A DNA stretch of 64,000 bases from positions 1 through 64,000 of the forward strand of contig JADNRY010000182.1 in NCBI GenBank assembly GCA_015501585.1, read 5' to 3'. Shown here piece after piece: positions 34,904-45,984 of the stretch. The DNA comes from Rhodocollybia butyracea (Eukaryota; Basidiomycota; Agaricomycetes; Agaricales; Omphalotaceae). Both the position numbers and the translations under genes were made by a program. Every line of letters starts with the position of its first letter. Within the stretch, counting starts at the first letter, position 1. The notes beneath the pieces were generated by a model. That model did not search any database and had not been told where the DNA came from. It worked only from the letters and a program-made list of their open reading frames with translations.

Positions 34904-36529
34904 ATGTCCAAAACTCGAGCTGGTTCTGTTTATCAAGGCCAACAGGCAGATCAAACTCATGATCCTGTGTCTCAGGCCACTTTATCACCTCAGGCTTCTT
35001 CTAGGTCACACATTAAGTCCAAGTTACCTCAATCTGTCCTCACTCCTTCCCAAGTCACCTCTGGTGGCTCCTCTCTGTCTAAACCTGCTCAGACCACCCA
35101 CTTGGGCTCCTCACTGCACCACACACTTCAATATCCCTTCTCTGACCTTCCTGGTCCATCCAGAACCACTGCTCATTCCCAAGATAAGCCTATTCAGTCC
35201 AAATCACTCTTGGATCGAATCACCCCCTCTCCTATCACCTCTGACCATGCTGCAGAGGTTGAAGAGATCAGAGCAGCTTCTGAAGCAATGGACCAGGTCC
35301 TTGAACAGTTCAGAAATGAGGAGATTTCTGTCAAAGAAGCCTTTAGAGCCTTCCAAGACCATAGTGGAGGTAAACCTGATGTGGTCCATGACTATGTCCA
35401 GCAGATGTTACAGATCCAGAGGGAAGGAATTAATGTTAGAAAAGACAAGAGAGCTGCTGCTAAAGAGAAACAGAGACAGCAGTCAACTTCTGAGAGAATT
35501 ACAGCTCAGCAAGCTGCTCAGGCTGCAGCATGGGCTGCTATGGAAAGGGAACTTATTGAGAATGAAGCACTACTTGCTGCAGTCAATGGAGACTCTATTG
35601 AGATTGAGAATGAACAACCAGGCTCTGGTATTGTTCCCACTATGGATCCATTCTTGGCTCAGCCTGCTGCAGCTTCTGGGTCAAAGGTGTCCTCCAGTCT
35701 TCCAGCTTCACTTCTGGAGGCTGCCCCTCACCTTGCTGCACTCACTACTACCTCTTCAATGTCACCTCATGTCCAGAAAACATGGGCTCTCAGACTTCAG
35801 TTCACTCTGGACACCAATGTGGATTCTGTTCTTGGACTCCTTTCAGCTCAGTTCTTTTCTGATCCACTCCCTCACTCTTTGCTTCGTCTCATCATTAAGG
35901 ACAAGTATGTGGACTTTGAGAAAGTTCATGCTGCTGTCAATGGAACCACTTTCTTCCATGATGATAGCAAGGATTTTGGTACAGAGTTCAAGTTGGTTAG
36001 AAAGGAGCAGTCTATTAAAAACCTCCCAGTCACTACTGAATCCCAGTGGCTTCGAGTTTTTGAGGCTTGGCTCATTCCTTTGCTTAAGATATATCCTCAC
36101 AGGCAGAATGAGCTTACTACTTATAAAGCTCAGATTCAAGAGCTGTTTAGAGTTGCCCCCACTGATCCATCTATGGGAATCAGAGTGGACAGAGAGGCTC
36201 GTCAAAAGGCTGCCAATACACCTTTTGACCTTGGTACATCTGAAGGGCTTAGGAACCTTGTGCTTAAGGAGATGCTCTCTGACACTTCTAGAAAGAGAGC
36301 AGCTCCTACTTCATCTCCCACTTCTGCCAAGTCATTTTCCAAGAGACATGATACACCTTGTATCCTCTGGAATAATGATAGGTGCTCAGACCCTTGTCAG
36401 AATAACAGAAAACATGGTTATTGCAGTGAGTGTGGTGAAGCTCACAGAGCCATCAACAACCAGTCATGCTACTCAAAACTCATTGAAAGACGTCAAAATC
36501 AGGGTAGAGACCACAATTCAAGGTCCTAG
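34904..36529 (+). CDS. Ngaro ORF1 (gag-like), 541 aa
   Basis: Putative nucleocapsid protein. The ATG at 34904 (MSKTRAGSVYQG) is the first in frame after A1. The N-terminal third is Ser/Pro/Gln-rich and disordered; the middle is helical (EEIRAASEAMDQVLEQF, RITAQQAAQAAAWAAME). A conserved-looking domain follows (LIIKDKYVDFEKVHAAVNG, VTTESQWLRVFEAWLIP). The end has a Cys/His knuckle, LWNNDRCSDPC then HGYCSECGEAH. The longer overlapping frame in the same interval is a shadow of this ORF until about 36530. Confidence 0.75.
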   Translation: MSKTRAGSVYQGQQADQTHDPVSQATLSPQASSRSHIKSKLPQSVLTPSQVTSGGSSLSKPAQTTHLGSSLHHTLQYPFSDLPGPSRTTAHSQDKPIQSKSLLDRITPSPITSDHAAEVEEIRAASEAMDQVLEQFRNEEISVKEAFRAFQDHSGGKPDVVHDYVQQMLQIQREGINVRKDKRAAAKEKQRQQSTSERITAQQAAQAAAWAAMERELIENEALLAAVNGDSIEIENEQPGSGIVPTMDPFLAQPAAASGSKVSSSLPASLLEAAPHLAALTTTSSMSPHVQKTWALRLQFTLDTNVDSVLGLLSAQFFSDPLPHSLLRLIIKDKYVDFEKVHAAVNGTTFFHDDSKDFGTEFKLVRKEQSIKNLPVTTESQWLRVFEAWLIPLLKIYPHRQNELTTYKAQIQELFRVAPTDPSMGIRVDREARQKAANTPFDLGTSEGLRNLVLKEMLSDTSRKRAAPTSSPTSAKSFSKRHDTPCILWNNDRCSDPCQNNRKHGYCSECGEAHRAINNQSCYSKLIERRQNQGRDHNSRS

Positions 36530-36534
36530 ATCAC

Positions 36535-36998
36535 TAGCAGGCAGCAAGAGGACTGCTGATGCTGAACTAGCACCTCCACTTTGCTTCAGAAGCGGCTCTT
36601 TATGGTCTTCTTCATCTCATTCATTTCATTTTACTCCAGCCAGTATTACTTCCATCTATTCTGCACCACCTCTGCCATCTCTTCTTCTGCATCTTCTGAA
36701 TAATCCTCAGATGCAGTCAACTCTCAAAGCTATGGCTTCATATACTAAAGTTGACCTCAACTCACTCTCAGCTGGAGAATCATCTCACAATGTTATTCTA
36801 CTTGCTATTGCTGCTATTGTTCTCAAGACTGGGATAGATATTCAAGTCAGATATACTGCTAGCAAGTCTAACATCAAAGCAGACTTACTGTCTTGCTTTT
36901 TGCTTGATGATTACAAGCCTCAATTCCCTGCAAATTGTGTCCGCCTTTTTGAGCCCCCAAGAGAGCTACTGCCGGCACAATGGAGAGAGTCCTTTTAG
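36535..36998 (+). pseudogene. Ngaro pol remnant: RNase H end, reverse transcriptase deleted
   Basis: In the frame that ends at 36998 the product resembles the C-terminal RNase H region of DIRS-group pol proteins: LLAIAAIVLKTGIDIQV, YTASKSNIKADLLS, then LFEPPRELLPAQW. No RT motif (such as YxDD) lies between ORF1 and this piece, so the whole RT core was removed by a deletion near 36530. It overlaps the recombinase start by 19 bases. Confidence 0.65.
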
Positions 36999-37990
36999 AA
37001 GCCTTGGGTGAGCAGAGTGGCCGGAATGGACGCTCTGCTCGCCCCCCAATGGATATGAACAAGTTGGATGATCTTGTTATCTTCCTTCAATCTCATGCCA
37101 TTGAAAAGTCTACTAAAAATAACTATTCAACTGGTGCTAAAGACTACATTCGCTTCTGCACTTCTCACAACCTCTCCTTGGACCCTACTCCATCTACACT
37201 GTCTCGCTACATAGCCTACACATCCAAACATATTGCCTCTGGGCCTAAATATCTCACTGGAGCAAGACACTACTTGAAACAGCTTTACCCTCATTTTGAT
37301 GAATCAAGGTCTGACCCCTTGGTTCAAGCTACTATAAGAGGGTCTAAGAAAGTCAGGGCTGACCCTGTGAAGAGGAAACCACCTCTTAGACCCCACCATA
37401 TCATGAAATTCTATGAAAGGAGACACCTCTCTTACAATCATCTTCTGTTTGCTACTATCATTAGTTGTGCCTTCTATGGGTGTCACAGAATTGGAGAGCT
37501 CACAGTTCCAAATCAAAAATCACTTTTTGACTGGAGGAAGGTAATCAAAAGGGCATCACTCAAGCTTGAGTTGTTGCAAGCTGGTTATCATCTTCCATAT
37601 CACAAGAGTGATCCATTCTATCAAGGAACTGAGATTCTCTTCTGTACCCAGAAACTTGCCAATCCTGTCTCTTTGCTACAGGAATACACCATTGCTAGAG
37701 ACAGGCTTCATGGAGCTAGACCAGCTCTGTTTATCTGTGAAGATGGCTCTCTTCCATCTAGGTCTTGGTTTGAATCTATGTTTTATGCTGTCCTGAGTAG
37801 AGACTTTGGTGGACATTCAGCTAGAGCTGGTGGGGCCACATTTTACTCTGGGCTTGGTCTTGATGAGTCCATCATCATGGCTCTTGGGAGATGGTCTTCT
37901 ACAGCATGGAAAATTTACATCAGAGATAACCCTGCTGTCCGGGCTGAGTTGCAGCTAGCAGCTATTAGACTTCACCAACAACACCTTTAA
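36980..37990 (+). CDS. Tyrosine recombinase of the Ngaro element, 336 aa
   Basis: It would insert the DNA copy of the element by site-specific recombination. The N-terminal part is a SAM-like core-binding domain (STKNNYSTGAKDYIRFC). The catalytic residues are visible in order: R170 (CHRIGELTV), H279-x-x-R282 (GGHSARAGG), W305 in GRWSS and the nucleophile Y313 (AWKIYIRD). The length is typical and there is no lesion. The start is the first ATG, overlapping the pol remnant. Confidence 0.85.
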   Translation: MERVLLEALGEQSGRNGRSARPPMDMNKLDDLVIFLQSHAIEKSTKNNYSTGAKDYIRFCTSHNLSLDPTPSTLSRYIAYTSKHIASGPKYLTGARHYLKQLYPHFDESRSDPLVQATIRGSKKVRADPVKRKPPLRPHHIMKFYERRHLSYNHLLFATIISCAFYGCHRIGELTVPNQKSLFDWRKVIKRASLKLELLQAGYHLPYHKSDPFYQGTEILFCTQKLANPVSLLQEYTIARDRLHGARPALFICEDGSLPSRSWFESMFYAVLSRDFGGHSARAGGATFYSGLGLDESIIMALGRWSSTAWKIYIRDNPAVRAELQLAAIRLHQQHL

Positions 37991-38059
37991 CACTCCCCTT
38001 GCGTCTCATTCACATCTTTTTCACCACCATCCACCCCTCAACAACAATCCATAGCTTTT

Positions 38060-38145
38060 ATAGCTCTTCATGATCCGCTTAATTTATGGGCCTGGGGCCT
38101 GAGTTTTGGCTAACTTATTCATTACTGAGTGACAAAAGGCATAGG
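38060..38145 (+). repeat. Ngaro split repeat B1
   Basis: 86 bases from ATAGCTCTTCATGATCCGC to GGCATAGG, identical by eye to 39371-39456, and joined directly to the start of A2. Confidence 0.9.
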
Positions 38146-39256
38146 TCGACATGAAGGCGGATTCCAAGGGTAGGGAGACTTTCTGAAGGCCTCTGCAAAC
38201 AACAGATCTATCTTGACAAGTAGAGAGCACAGTTCATCACCTTGGTGCACATGAACTCTCTCTGCTTTGTCCACACTCCAGTCCTGACAGGTATAGAGCA
38301 CAGTTCATCACCTTGGTGCACATGAACTCTCTCTGCTTTGTCCTCACTCCAGCATGCTTCAGTGTCTCTCTTTTGGCTTACAGACTATTTGAACAAGCTG
38401 AACCCCAGCTTCAAAACACATTTTATCTCTTGTTAATATCATCCTTTGCTGTTGAGCTATTCACAGTTCGAGTTGCAGCCTACAATGTGACACATCATTG
38501 TCACATGACTTTTGGGATATCATTCTGACAGGAATTTTGAGGAGAATCCAATGGAATTTTTGCCGAGGCCATTGGATGAGCCATTCACATCATATGATCA
38601 CTTTGATCCATTCAAAGTCTGACATCCTTGTATCAACTCCAGACAGTTTTTCTGTCAGTGGTTCTAGGACATGTCTGGTATCATTATGAGCGGTCTTTTA
38701 ATGCGAATCCAATGGTGCAAAAATTATAGGATTTGAGTCACCGGTTCCCAAGATATCACAAGTTTAATATTTGACAGATGTTGGAGCAGTGTGTATATTC
38801 AGTGGTTGGCTCCCACAGGTGCCAGAGTCCTGTGCAGAGGCCTGTGGTCGTCAGAAAAGCCTCTGAATCGCATTCCTGCTCCTTCCTTCCCTTCCCCCAT
38901 CATATCCCTTGTCTTTGGTGGTTGGTAAGGACATCTGTCCCCATTCTACAGCTCTGATAGCTCAAACATCATCTCTCAGCACTTCCTACATCTGCACAGA
39001 CCTTAGCTCTGCTCACAAGAGTCTCAGATACAGGAATTGGTGTGCCTTTTTCTCTGATCTACTGATCTTTCACTGAACAGAGCCCATAATACATCCATAG
39101 CAGATCTACACACATCTAGAACCTCTCAAGTTGACCTAGTTGTTAGATCTTGGATATCAGGGCTCTCAGTGCGCTCAGACTACCTATATTATCTATGTAC
39201 TATGTACTGATTGATATTTGGCTTAGATCTTGCTTGATCAAGCCAATTTTTTGTCA
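38146..39256 (+). repeat. Ngaro terminal repeat A2
   Basis: 1111-bp second copy of A1, nearly identical to it. It begins TCGACATGAAGG right after B1. Confidence 0.9.
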
Positions 39257-39370
39257 CCCTCCCTCCTCTCCCTTTATCTCTGTAATTGTACAAACCAATG
39301 TATGTTCTATTTGTTTCTTCTTTAGCTCATTGTCTAGTATGCTTTTTTATACCTACTCATGTAACAGTAC

Positions 39371-39456
39371 ATAGCTCTTCATGATCCGCTTAATTTATGG
39401 GCCTGGGGCCTGAGTTTTGGCTAACTTATTCATTACTGAGTGACAAAAGGCATAGG
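39371..39456 (+). repeat. Ngaro split repeat B2 (right end)
   Basis: 86-base copy of B1 that ends the element at GGCATAGG. Flanking DNA resumes with CGGTATG. Confidence 0.9.
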
Positions 39457-41265
39457 CGGTATGTTTTCCACTTTTCAGCGAGCTCGAAAATCTCACCGGG
39501 AGTTCATAGGTGTCATGGAATTGACAATGATTAAAAGCTTGCCACGTACTGCAAACCTCCGACGCTGGCTTCGTCGCTCAGATTGTCCTGAGACTATCCG
39601 TCAAGTCAACGCTTTGGCCCATCATAAAAAGTAAATATCAGACATTGGCGCAACAATGAACAATGAACGCGTCCGCAATGACGTTAAACTAAGGCAGTTC
39701 CAACAAAGGTATTCAGTGAGTTCATTATATCTTTGCGTTGCTCGATATTCATCGGGACGTTCATTCTACAGCTCTGTGACCAGAGGAGGTAATACTATGA
39801 CACCGAAATCCGCCAGCGTCGCCTGCTAATGCACGTCGGACTCGCTCGAAAGGGTTAGCGGAGATGGACCATACCCTATCGCAGTTGAAGGATATTGAAG
39901 ATCAGCACGAGGGTGTGAAGGTTCCGAGACGAAGAAACGGGTTCGGAAGGCGAAAAAGGTGCAGAAGGTAAGTCCTTGAGTTAATTCCAGATGTCGGACT
40001 CCTTATCTGGCAAGCATCAGAGGACTTTACGAATCCTGGACGACGATATCGAAGATGAAGGTACCGAGGAGACTCGAAAAGGCTACGAACATCAAAGATG
40101 GGAAGAAGAAGGTGAGACTCCTTGAATATCATCCTCATTAGTTACTCACTACTTCATAGACAGCGAAGAAGGATACCGGGACAAGCAAAGTTAGTATGCT
40201 CTCAAAGGTAATGTGTTTCATCCAGTGTTCTGGTTGGTGCTTATTGTGTACTTCATTGTAGGTTAATGCTGGCGATGAAGGACTGGCGCCTGTGGATACA
40301 GTGCTTCACGTCCCCCAACAAGTGGTATACCACAACTTCTGGCACAGCCCTGAACAAAACCCACGCAAACGGCTACCGCGCCAGCTCGAATTCCGCATGC
40401 CAAACTTCCTCTCCCTAGGACGCAGCAAGACACCAGAAGCCGCATCGCGGCACTGACAGGTTCTATTCAGTCGCCAGTACCCTCCACACCCGCGGTGGCG
40501 AAAGGTTTTGCCACACCCATTCGTTCCTCTCGACGTACAAACCACTCCCCTCCAGTCGCTTCTGTCCCTGCTGTGGACAAAGCGGCCCAGCCGACTGCCT
40601 ACACGCCCACGACATCCGCGCGAAGTACGACCACTTGCGAGAGAAGTACAAGCAGCTCGTATCAGCCAGAGTAGGAAATAACGAACGAACTCGCGATGAA
40701 AATGTTGACGACCATGCCAACAACGATGCCGACTTCGAACCGGACGAAGCACTTGTATGATGGGCAGATCCACGACGACGACGACGAAAGAGAGCGGACA
40801 TAATCCGAACAACAATTATCTTGCCAGGAGGCAACGCCTTCGCTACCCCTCGAGGAATTACCTACTATAACGCATGGAAGTCGCACTGAGCGTCGAACGA
40901 GAGCAATGGTGAGTTTCATTGGAGAATGTTATATTCTGTTTTGATTAACTGATCTCTTCTAGAAACATTACAGGTCTACAGCGCGCGGGCCCATGCGGCC
41001 TATCATGCGGTTTTACTCAAACGATTGAGAGGGAAGAAATCAACGACATCCAAGCCCGTCGTCGTGCTCTCCAACCTGAGTACGATTGGTACATGGAACG
41101 ACTGGGCGAAACGGTCAAGGCACACCCTATAATTGACTGAAGACAATTAATAGGGCCATCAGATTGAAACGACAACAGGGCATCATCTGCTCTCGTGCAT
41201 CAAGGGCTCGATGACGCTGTGGCAACGAGCACACCACACCGGATGTCCCGCCGGATGTCGTCCAA
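39457..41265. other. Degenerate sequence, no assignable gene
   Basis: A plus frame near 40560-40760 reads LHAHDIRAKYDHLREKYKQ followed by an acidic stretch (DDHANNDADFEPDEALV), and looks like part of a coiled-coil protein. Upstream pieces between 39900 and 40300 (AKK/KKT-rich) may be its exons, but they do not join convincingly. Long minus frames at 40306-40834 are arginine/serine/cysteine-rich and look like shadows. Confidence 0.3.
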
Positions 41266-41560
41266 TTGAGCGCTACATTTGTCAATAAGCAGGTATGTAT
41301 TCGTTCGTGCAACGTGTTAAAAATTGTGTTAACTGAATATCAAGTTTGTTTAAGTTCGTCAATAAGCCTGTCAAAAAGTTCAGAGTTCGAGGAGGTATCT
41401 ATTCGTTCGTGCTACGCGTACAAGTTCGGAAACGAACCTTTTTTCTTGTTACAATTCACGCACGAGCGGCGCTTAACGCTAGTGATGTAAAGACGATGAC
41501 AAGACGCGAGGATGATGCTACAGACGATGGCTTGGACGCCTTACCTACGCGTATAATTTA
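41266..41560 (+). pseudogene. Spt5-like N-terminal fragment 3
   Basis: The sequence GAGGTATSTATTCGTTCGTG, an intron and then TTACAATTCACGCACGAGCGGCGCTTAACGC parallels the first intron and second-exon start of the fragment at 46545 (ACGCACGAGCGG, DARE). Short acidic remnants (DDATDDGLDALP) follow in shifted frames. Non-coding remnant. Confidence 0.45.
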
Positions 41561-42000
41561 GGTGGTACCCGGTTGTCAGGTACGCTCATTCTTCAATCGT
41601 ATATTCAAAGAGGTGATGATTTTGCAGCGGCAATCTATATCTATCTGAGAGGTGGCTGCGAATCCGTTCATGTGTTATGAGCGTTTGTGTGCTATTAGCG
41701 TTGATGTATGTAGAAGGGAGGATGGTAGAAGAGAGGACGCAAGCTGGGAGTATAGGGCAGAGATCGTCTGCCATGTTCCATGATCCACTGACTTTCTTTT
41801 AGAGGAAGGTTATCCTGAAGCCTCTTCCTCTGACCTGGAATGTTGTTGGTTATCTCGTCGCTTGGTTCTAAAATTTCTCAGATACGATTCCTGAAGGTGC
41901 CTGGGTTTGGGAAGTATATCCAGGGAATGTGGGTTACATATCCGGCCCCAGGAAATATAGAATGTTCCAAAAGGTGAGCGTATTCTGTTTCAGACAAATC

Positions 42001-42378
42001 GTTTATCGCCTGAATAATCTGGTGTCACCAGATCGATAGAACTGCATAATCAAAAGACGGAGTCTGTGGTGGTGTAATCAGAAATGCCCCTTGGACCTCA
42101 TCCCGAACGGTCCTTTCACCAAGGCAAGGAAAAATCTTTCGCTTTCCGAGCCAGTCTCACTATATCCAGAAAGAATTCATGATTTACAGAGGGATAGCAT
42201 TACATTTCCTGCATTAGTAGATGACCAGCACCAAACGCGATTCATGACCCAGTTCCTAACTCAGATACATCAGACATACATCCAGTGACCTCAAATTTCT
42301 GGAGGTTCGAAGAATGGCAGAAACGAGCGTATTCCGCCAATCTAGCTCAATTTGAGCGCGGTGGCAAGATTAAAAGGG
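42001..42378 (+). repeat. Dispersed repeat, inverted partner at 53082-53780
   Basis: The bases from GTTTATCGCCTGAATAATCTGG to CGCGGTGGCAAGATTAAAAGG match the reverse complement of 53780-53082, apart from a solo LTR and a short extra segment there. Coding-like pieces are DLIPNGPFTKARKNLSLSEP and WRFEEWQKRAYSANLAQFE in different frames, so it is a piece of an unidentified gene family or element. Confidence 0.75.
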
Positions 42379-43590
42379 AAAAACCTAAGAAATTGGGAAA
42401 CTTATAGCGACCCAGTAAGTAGCACATTTAGAACAGATCTTTGTATTTAAAGTTAGAAATATTTGGTCTCCAGTCAAGGAGTTATCCGTGATTTCGTTGG
42501 AAGTAGATCTCGGTGACTTCTATGTAGTGGACGTGCCACAGAATAGTATATCTCATTTCAGTAGTGCGAATTCGCTATAACATTCCATTGAGAACCCTCG
42601 TATTGACACTACAAACACTGGTCCTGATTGTCTGTACAATCAGGATGAGTGTTTGTATAGTCTATACGAGTGTAAACCGGGACCTGGGAGGCGAAATAAA
42701 CTATAAAGGCCGCTACTACAAATCGCACGATTACGATGCGGTATGGGATGGCTAATAATGTCAATACGACGTGACAACCAACTAACCCTTCGTTGACTGA
42801 CTGAAGAAAACCAAGTTACTAATGAAGCTGAGCGTTAAAGAATAATGCATACCGCGAGACACTGTAAACTCACCAAGCTCGGAGGAATAAGTGGCTTGAA
42901 TTTAGTAATGAAGACGCCACTACAGCAATTGTGATTCAAGCTGCAAACTGATACAGTATGTCACCTCGACAAAGTAAGTCACTTGCTCATCCTTCTCTAG
43001 AATCCGCGCAATATATGCCAGCAACAAACCCATCACTGCACTTTTGGTCGGACCTGGTCGAAACTGGTGTCCATGTCTGGCTTGTAATACATGGAGAACG
43101 TAAGTGCATTGCTATATCTTGGTATTGTATCGGTGACGCAGACGCAGATTATTGAATTCAAAATTTGTAGGATACATCGCCTGCGTCAACATGGAGGTGC
43201 GTACGCTGGGTTGTCTAGTTGTTTGCGTTCGTTCTGACTTGAGCCAAAAACCGCCTCGCTCAAACAGACTGCTAACTGTTTCGAATAAAGACCATCCAAG
43301 AATTTTAAGGAGTCTCCTCGGATGTACCATCCTTCTTCGACAGGGTTCGACGAGCATTACGCATCGCTTTCCCCGGAACTGTGGCGAAAGTCTACATCAA
43401 GCCGTAACACTTTATCTCTCACTGGCAAAAATTCCAAGCGCTATTACAAGTATACTGTGCAATACCTACATTTGGAGACATTGGCATTATATTATTACAA
43501 TACCTATTAAAGCAATCACTCAAATTTGAGTGGCACCAACAAAAGCAAATTGTTTTTATAAGTATGAAAAACTTTCTACATGCCGTGTAC
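42379..43590. other. No recognisable gene
   Basis: Short frames only. The last part is the 3' flank of the minus-strand gene that ends at 43591. Confidence 0.35.
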
Positions 43591-45963
43591 TTAGAGGGAA
43601 CGAGGGATTGAAGCGGCGCGGCCGAATTTTTCAAAGAAACAGGTAGTGTAAAAGTTCGCCAAAGTACGCTCAATATGCATTACAACATTGAAAGTATTGA
43701 GCGGACTGTCTGGAAAGCTTTCACGCAACCTAGCTGGCCGACCTTCCCACGTTGACATCACTTTATGCAGAGCACGCAGAAACGGTACACGATCTTCCCA
43801 TTTCTCTGCTGCCAAGCCTTGGTTGCCGTCCAAATGTCGACGAGCAACAGTGTCAGCCGACCCTATCCAGCAGGCATCGAGCATCCTCCTACGATCTTCT
43901 AGGTCTGCGGTGCTGGAGCGTATATGAAAGTGGGAATCAAGCAGTAGCAGTTCTTGGCGGAAGTTGAGCTCGTTCACCTCCCACAGAAGGTCTCGACAGA
44001 TGGTGCTCTCGGGCAACTGATCTCGCATCAACGAACTACCTTGCCAGTACGAGCGATATGCAAAACGAGGATCCTCCCCTTTGATCTTGACCGAACTCTG
44101 TTCCAGGCATCCCTCAAGAATCTTCATCACCCGATGATGTAGCTTGCTCGTCTCTGGTTTATGACCTGCGTACAAAAGTGCTTGCCATTCTTCTAAGGAC
44201 AACCGGAGACTGTTACAAGTTAGGCTGACAAGGAGATATAGCACAAGTTCACGTATTTTGAGCCACCCATGGAGTAAAGTGCCGGTTGATGGAGCATTGG
44301 CATCCCGAGTGACAAAAAGATGGGGGGGTGGAAGATAATACCCACTTTTTATCTCGTAGCTGTTTGGGAGACCCCTGGATTGTTGGAGAGCATTTCCCCA
44401 GACCAAAACGGGTGGTGGCATCAGTGGGCTTGTCGGTTCAAAGAATGTGTTTACGCCATGATCTGCGATGAGGTTGCGTTGAGTAAAATCTGCAATTAAT
44501 GAGTGCTTAGAAGCATGGACCATAAATCACTACACTCACAAGGCCGGGTGCGATGTTCCACATGGTTAGCAGAAGAAGTGGATGGCAGAGTTTTTCTGGC
44601 ATTCCTGAACGAGTTGGAAACTTCCAAAGTATCAGAAATGCCAGAGCGATTGAACAGCGAGGACATATAAGTCGTCATTATAGTGTAACGCTGTGCGGCG
44701 GGACCTTCATATATGAGTCGAGCGGGCGTCGCGTCGCAGCAATCTATGATATAACCAGACGGAAGAATAATCTGCTCCGAATCTTCAACAATGATAGGGA
44801 CAACTTTCTCGATTCTTGGTGTAGGTGTCATCGAGACTGGACGAACAAACCAAACCGGGATACCCGCATAGAAAAGCATATTCAGGTCATTCACGTTATC
44901 CACGAAGGCTCCTACGATGTTTTTTGGTGCGTGCACTTTCCTCCGGGTTTCCGCACTGCCGATTCTCTCTTGCCATTTAGAGCTCAGCCAACGATTACGG
45001 GCGTCCAACTCTAGGAGTTGGCGCTGAAGACACGCAACCCACAAAAAGATTTCTGTTCGAGAAGAGGGGACATTGATCAGATCGAGCAAGCGTCTGATAT
45101 GAGTTGAGCCTGAAATGAGAAACTCATCACTCGCAGCATATTCAGAAGGCACACGTTTGAGGATGCTCGTTGCCAGCTCCTCAAGTTGTGCGGCGAACGT
45201 AACCTCAAGCTCACCCAAACCCGAGCACATGCCACGTCCTCGCGGTTCTATAAAATGGCAGTCGCTGGGGATCACCCAAGTGCAGTGGAACCTATATCCG
45301 CTATTTAGCGATGGTTGCCCGCCCTTAAGCGATGGCCTTCTGACAATAGACAAGTGAGGTGTTTTTCGCGAAAAGAGCTGCGGGTAGAGAATAGGATCGT
45401 GACAACCAAAGTGGTTATCACGTTTCATGCGCACTTGGCACGAATCAAACGAAGGATGAAATAGAACAGTGCTATTGGGAGACGAAATAAGTATATCGCC
45501 AGGTAATACGTTTCCTACCAGTCCATCGGTAGACTGACGTACTATACGAATAATCAACGTAAGTACTAGATAATTTGTGAGGAAAGGAAGACTAACCGCA
45601 CTGTGATTTTGAAACACGAGTAAGAAGAGTGGAGTCCGCTTGAACGGCGTTATAGGTGATAGTCTGGCTGTCCCAATCCTCACTATCACTACCCCCCTCG
45701 CTGCTGCTATAGTCGTCGCTGTCATCGCTGTCATCGCTGTCATCGCTGTCATCGCTGTCATCGCTGTCATCGCTGTCATCGCTGTCATCGCTGTCATCGC
45801 TGTCGTCGACGTCACTGATCACGATAAGACGGGAGGTATATGTCATGGCGGTCATGCGTTTCGTTCGCGAGGGTGGTTTGCCGTCAAGGCGGTTATTAGC
45901 GTGTGAGATGGAGTTATACGTTTTGCTGGACATTGAGCGATTGAACTTGGAAGAACTTGACAT
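43591..45963 (-). CDS. Conserved mushroom protein of unknown function, 755 aa
   Basis: Three exons (45963-45597, 45541-44540, 44489-43591) join in phase by GT-AG introns of 55 and 50 bases. Exon 1 is a disordered, Ser/Asp-rich leader (MSSSSKFNRSMSSK, then a run of DDS units, then SSSEGGSDSEDWD). Exon 2 has KNIVGAFVDNVNDLNMLFY and AGIPVWFVRP. Exon 3 has PPPVLVWGN, YYLPPPHLFVTRD, LLWEVNELNFRQELLLLD and FLRALHKVMSTWEGR. The same motifs in this order are familiar from many uncharacterised Agaricomycete proteins, often beside transposons. No catalytic motif is recognised. The reading frame is intact. The first ATG is taken as start; a repeat related to the 33361 MITE lies just 22 bases upstream. 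Confidence 0.75.
45712..45810. repeat. 9-bp minisatellite in the first exon
   Basis: Nine perfect copies of GTCATCGCT (45721-45801), flanked by one variant copy on each side. On the coding (minus) strand each unit adds Ser-Asp-Asp, so length changes keep the frame. Confidence 0.95.
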
Positions 45964-45984
45964 TCAGTTAACACAAAATTTTTG

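Larger units (their letters stand above)
33750..39456 (+). mobile_element. Ngaro-type tyrosine-recombinase retrotransposon, RT deleted
   Basis: The element has the split direct repeat order A1 (33750-34861), ORFs, B1 (38060-38145), A2 (38146-39256), B2 (39371-39456), the hallmark of Ngaro elements of the DIRS group. B1 joins A2 directly. Inside are a gag-like ORF, a remnant of the RNase H end of the pol frame, and an intact tyrosine recombinase. The reverse transcriptase is missing, so it depends on other elements. The outer flanks (TATTGG on the left, CGGTAT on the right) show no target duplication, as expected for recombinase-mediated insertion. About 114 unique bases lie between A2 and B2. 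Confidence 0.85.

Noticed and set aside
34755..36900. Very long plus-strand frame (747 codons) overlapping the Ngaro gag ORF
   Set aside because: Up to about 36530 its product is Leu/Ser-rich low-complexity sequence, typical of an alternative frame of a Ser/Ala/Gln-rich ORF. Only its last 150 or so codons resemble RNase H and were kept as the pol remnant.
34103..38689. Identical 63-codon micro-ORF in both A repeats of the Ngaro element
   Set aside because: Its identity follows from the repeat itself. No motif or start context supports translation.
40306..40834. Long minus-strand frames of 123-169 codons
   Set aside because: The composition (Arg/Ser/Cys/Val) is that of an antisense shadow. 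The plus strand at the same place has more protein-like content.
45721..45801. Regular repeat considered as a CRISPR array
   Set aside because: The unit is 9 bases, without spacers, and lies inside a coding exon of a eukaryotic gene.
45598..45815. Start of a minus-strand frame with repeated Met-Thr-Ala
   Set aside because: It is the wrong frame of the 9-bp minisatellite. The spliced model reads Ser-Asp-Asp there and joins exon 2 in phase.
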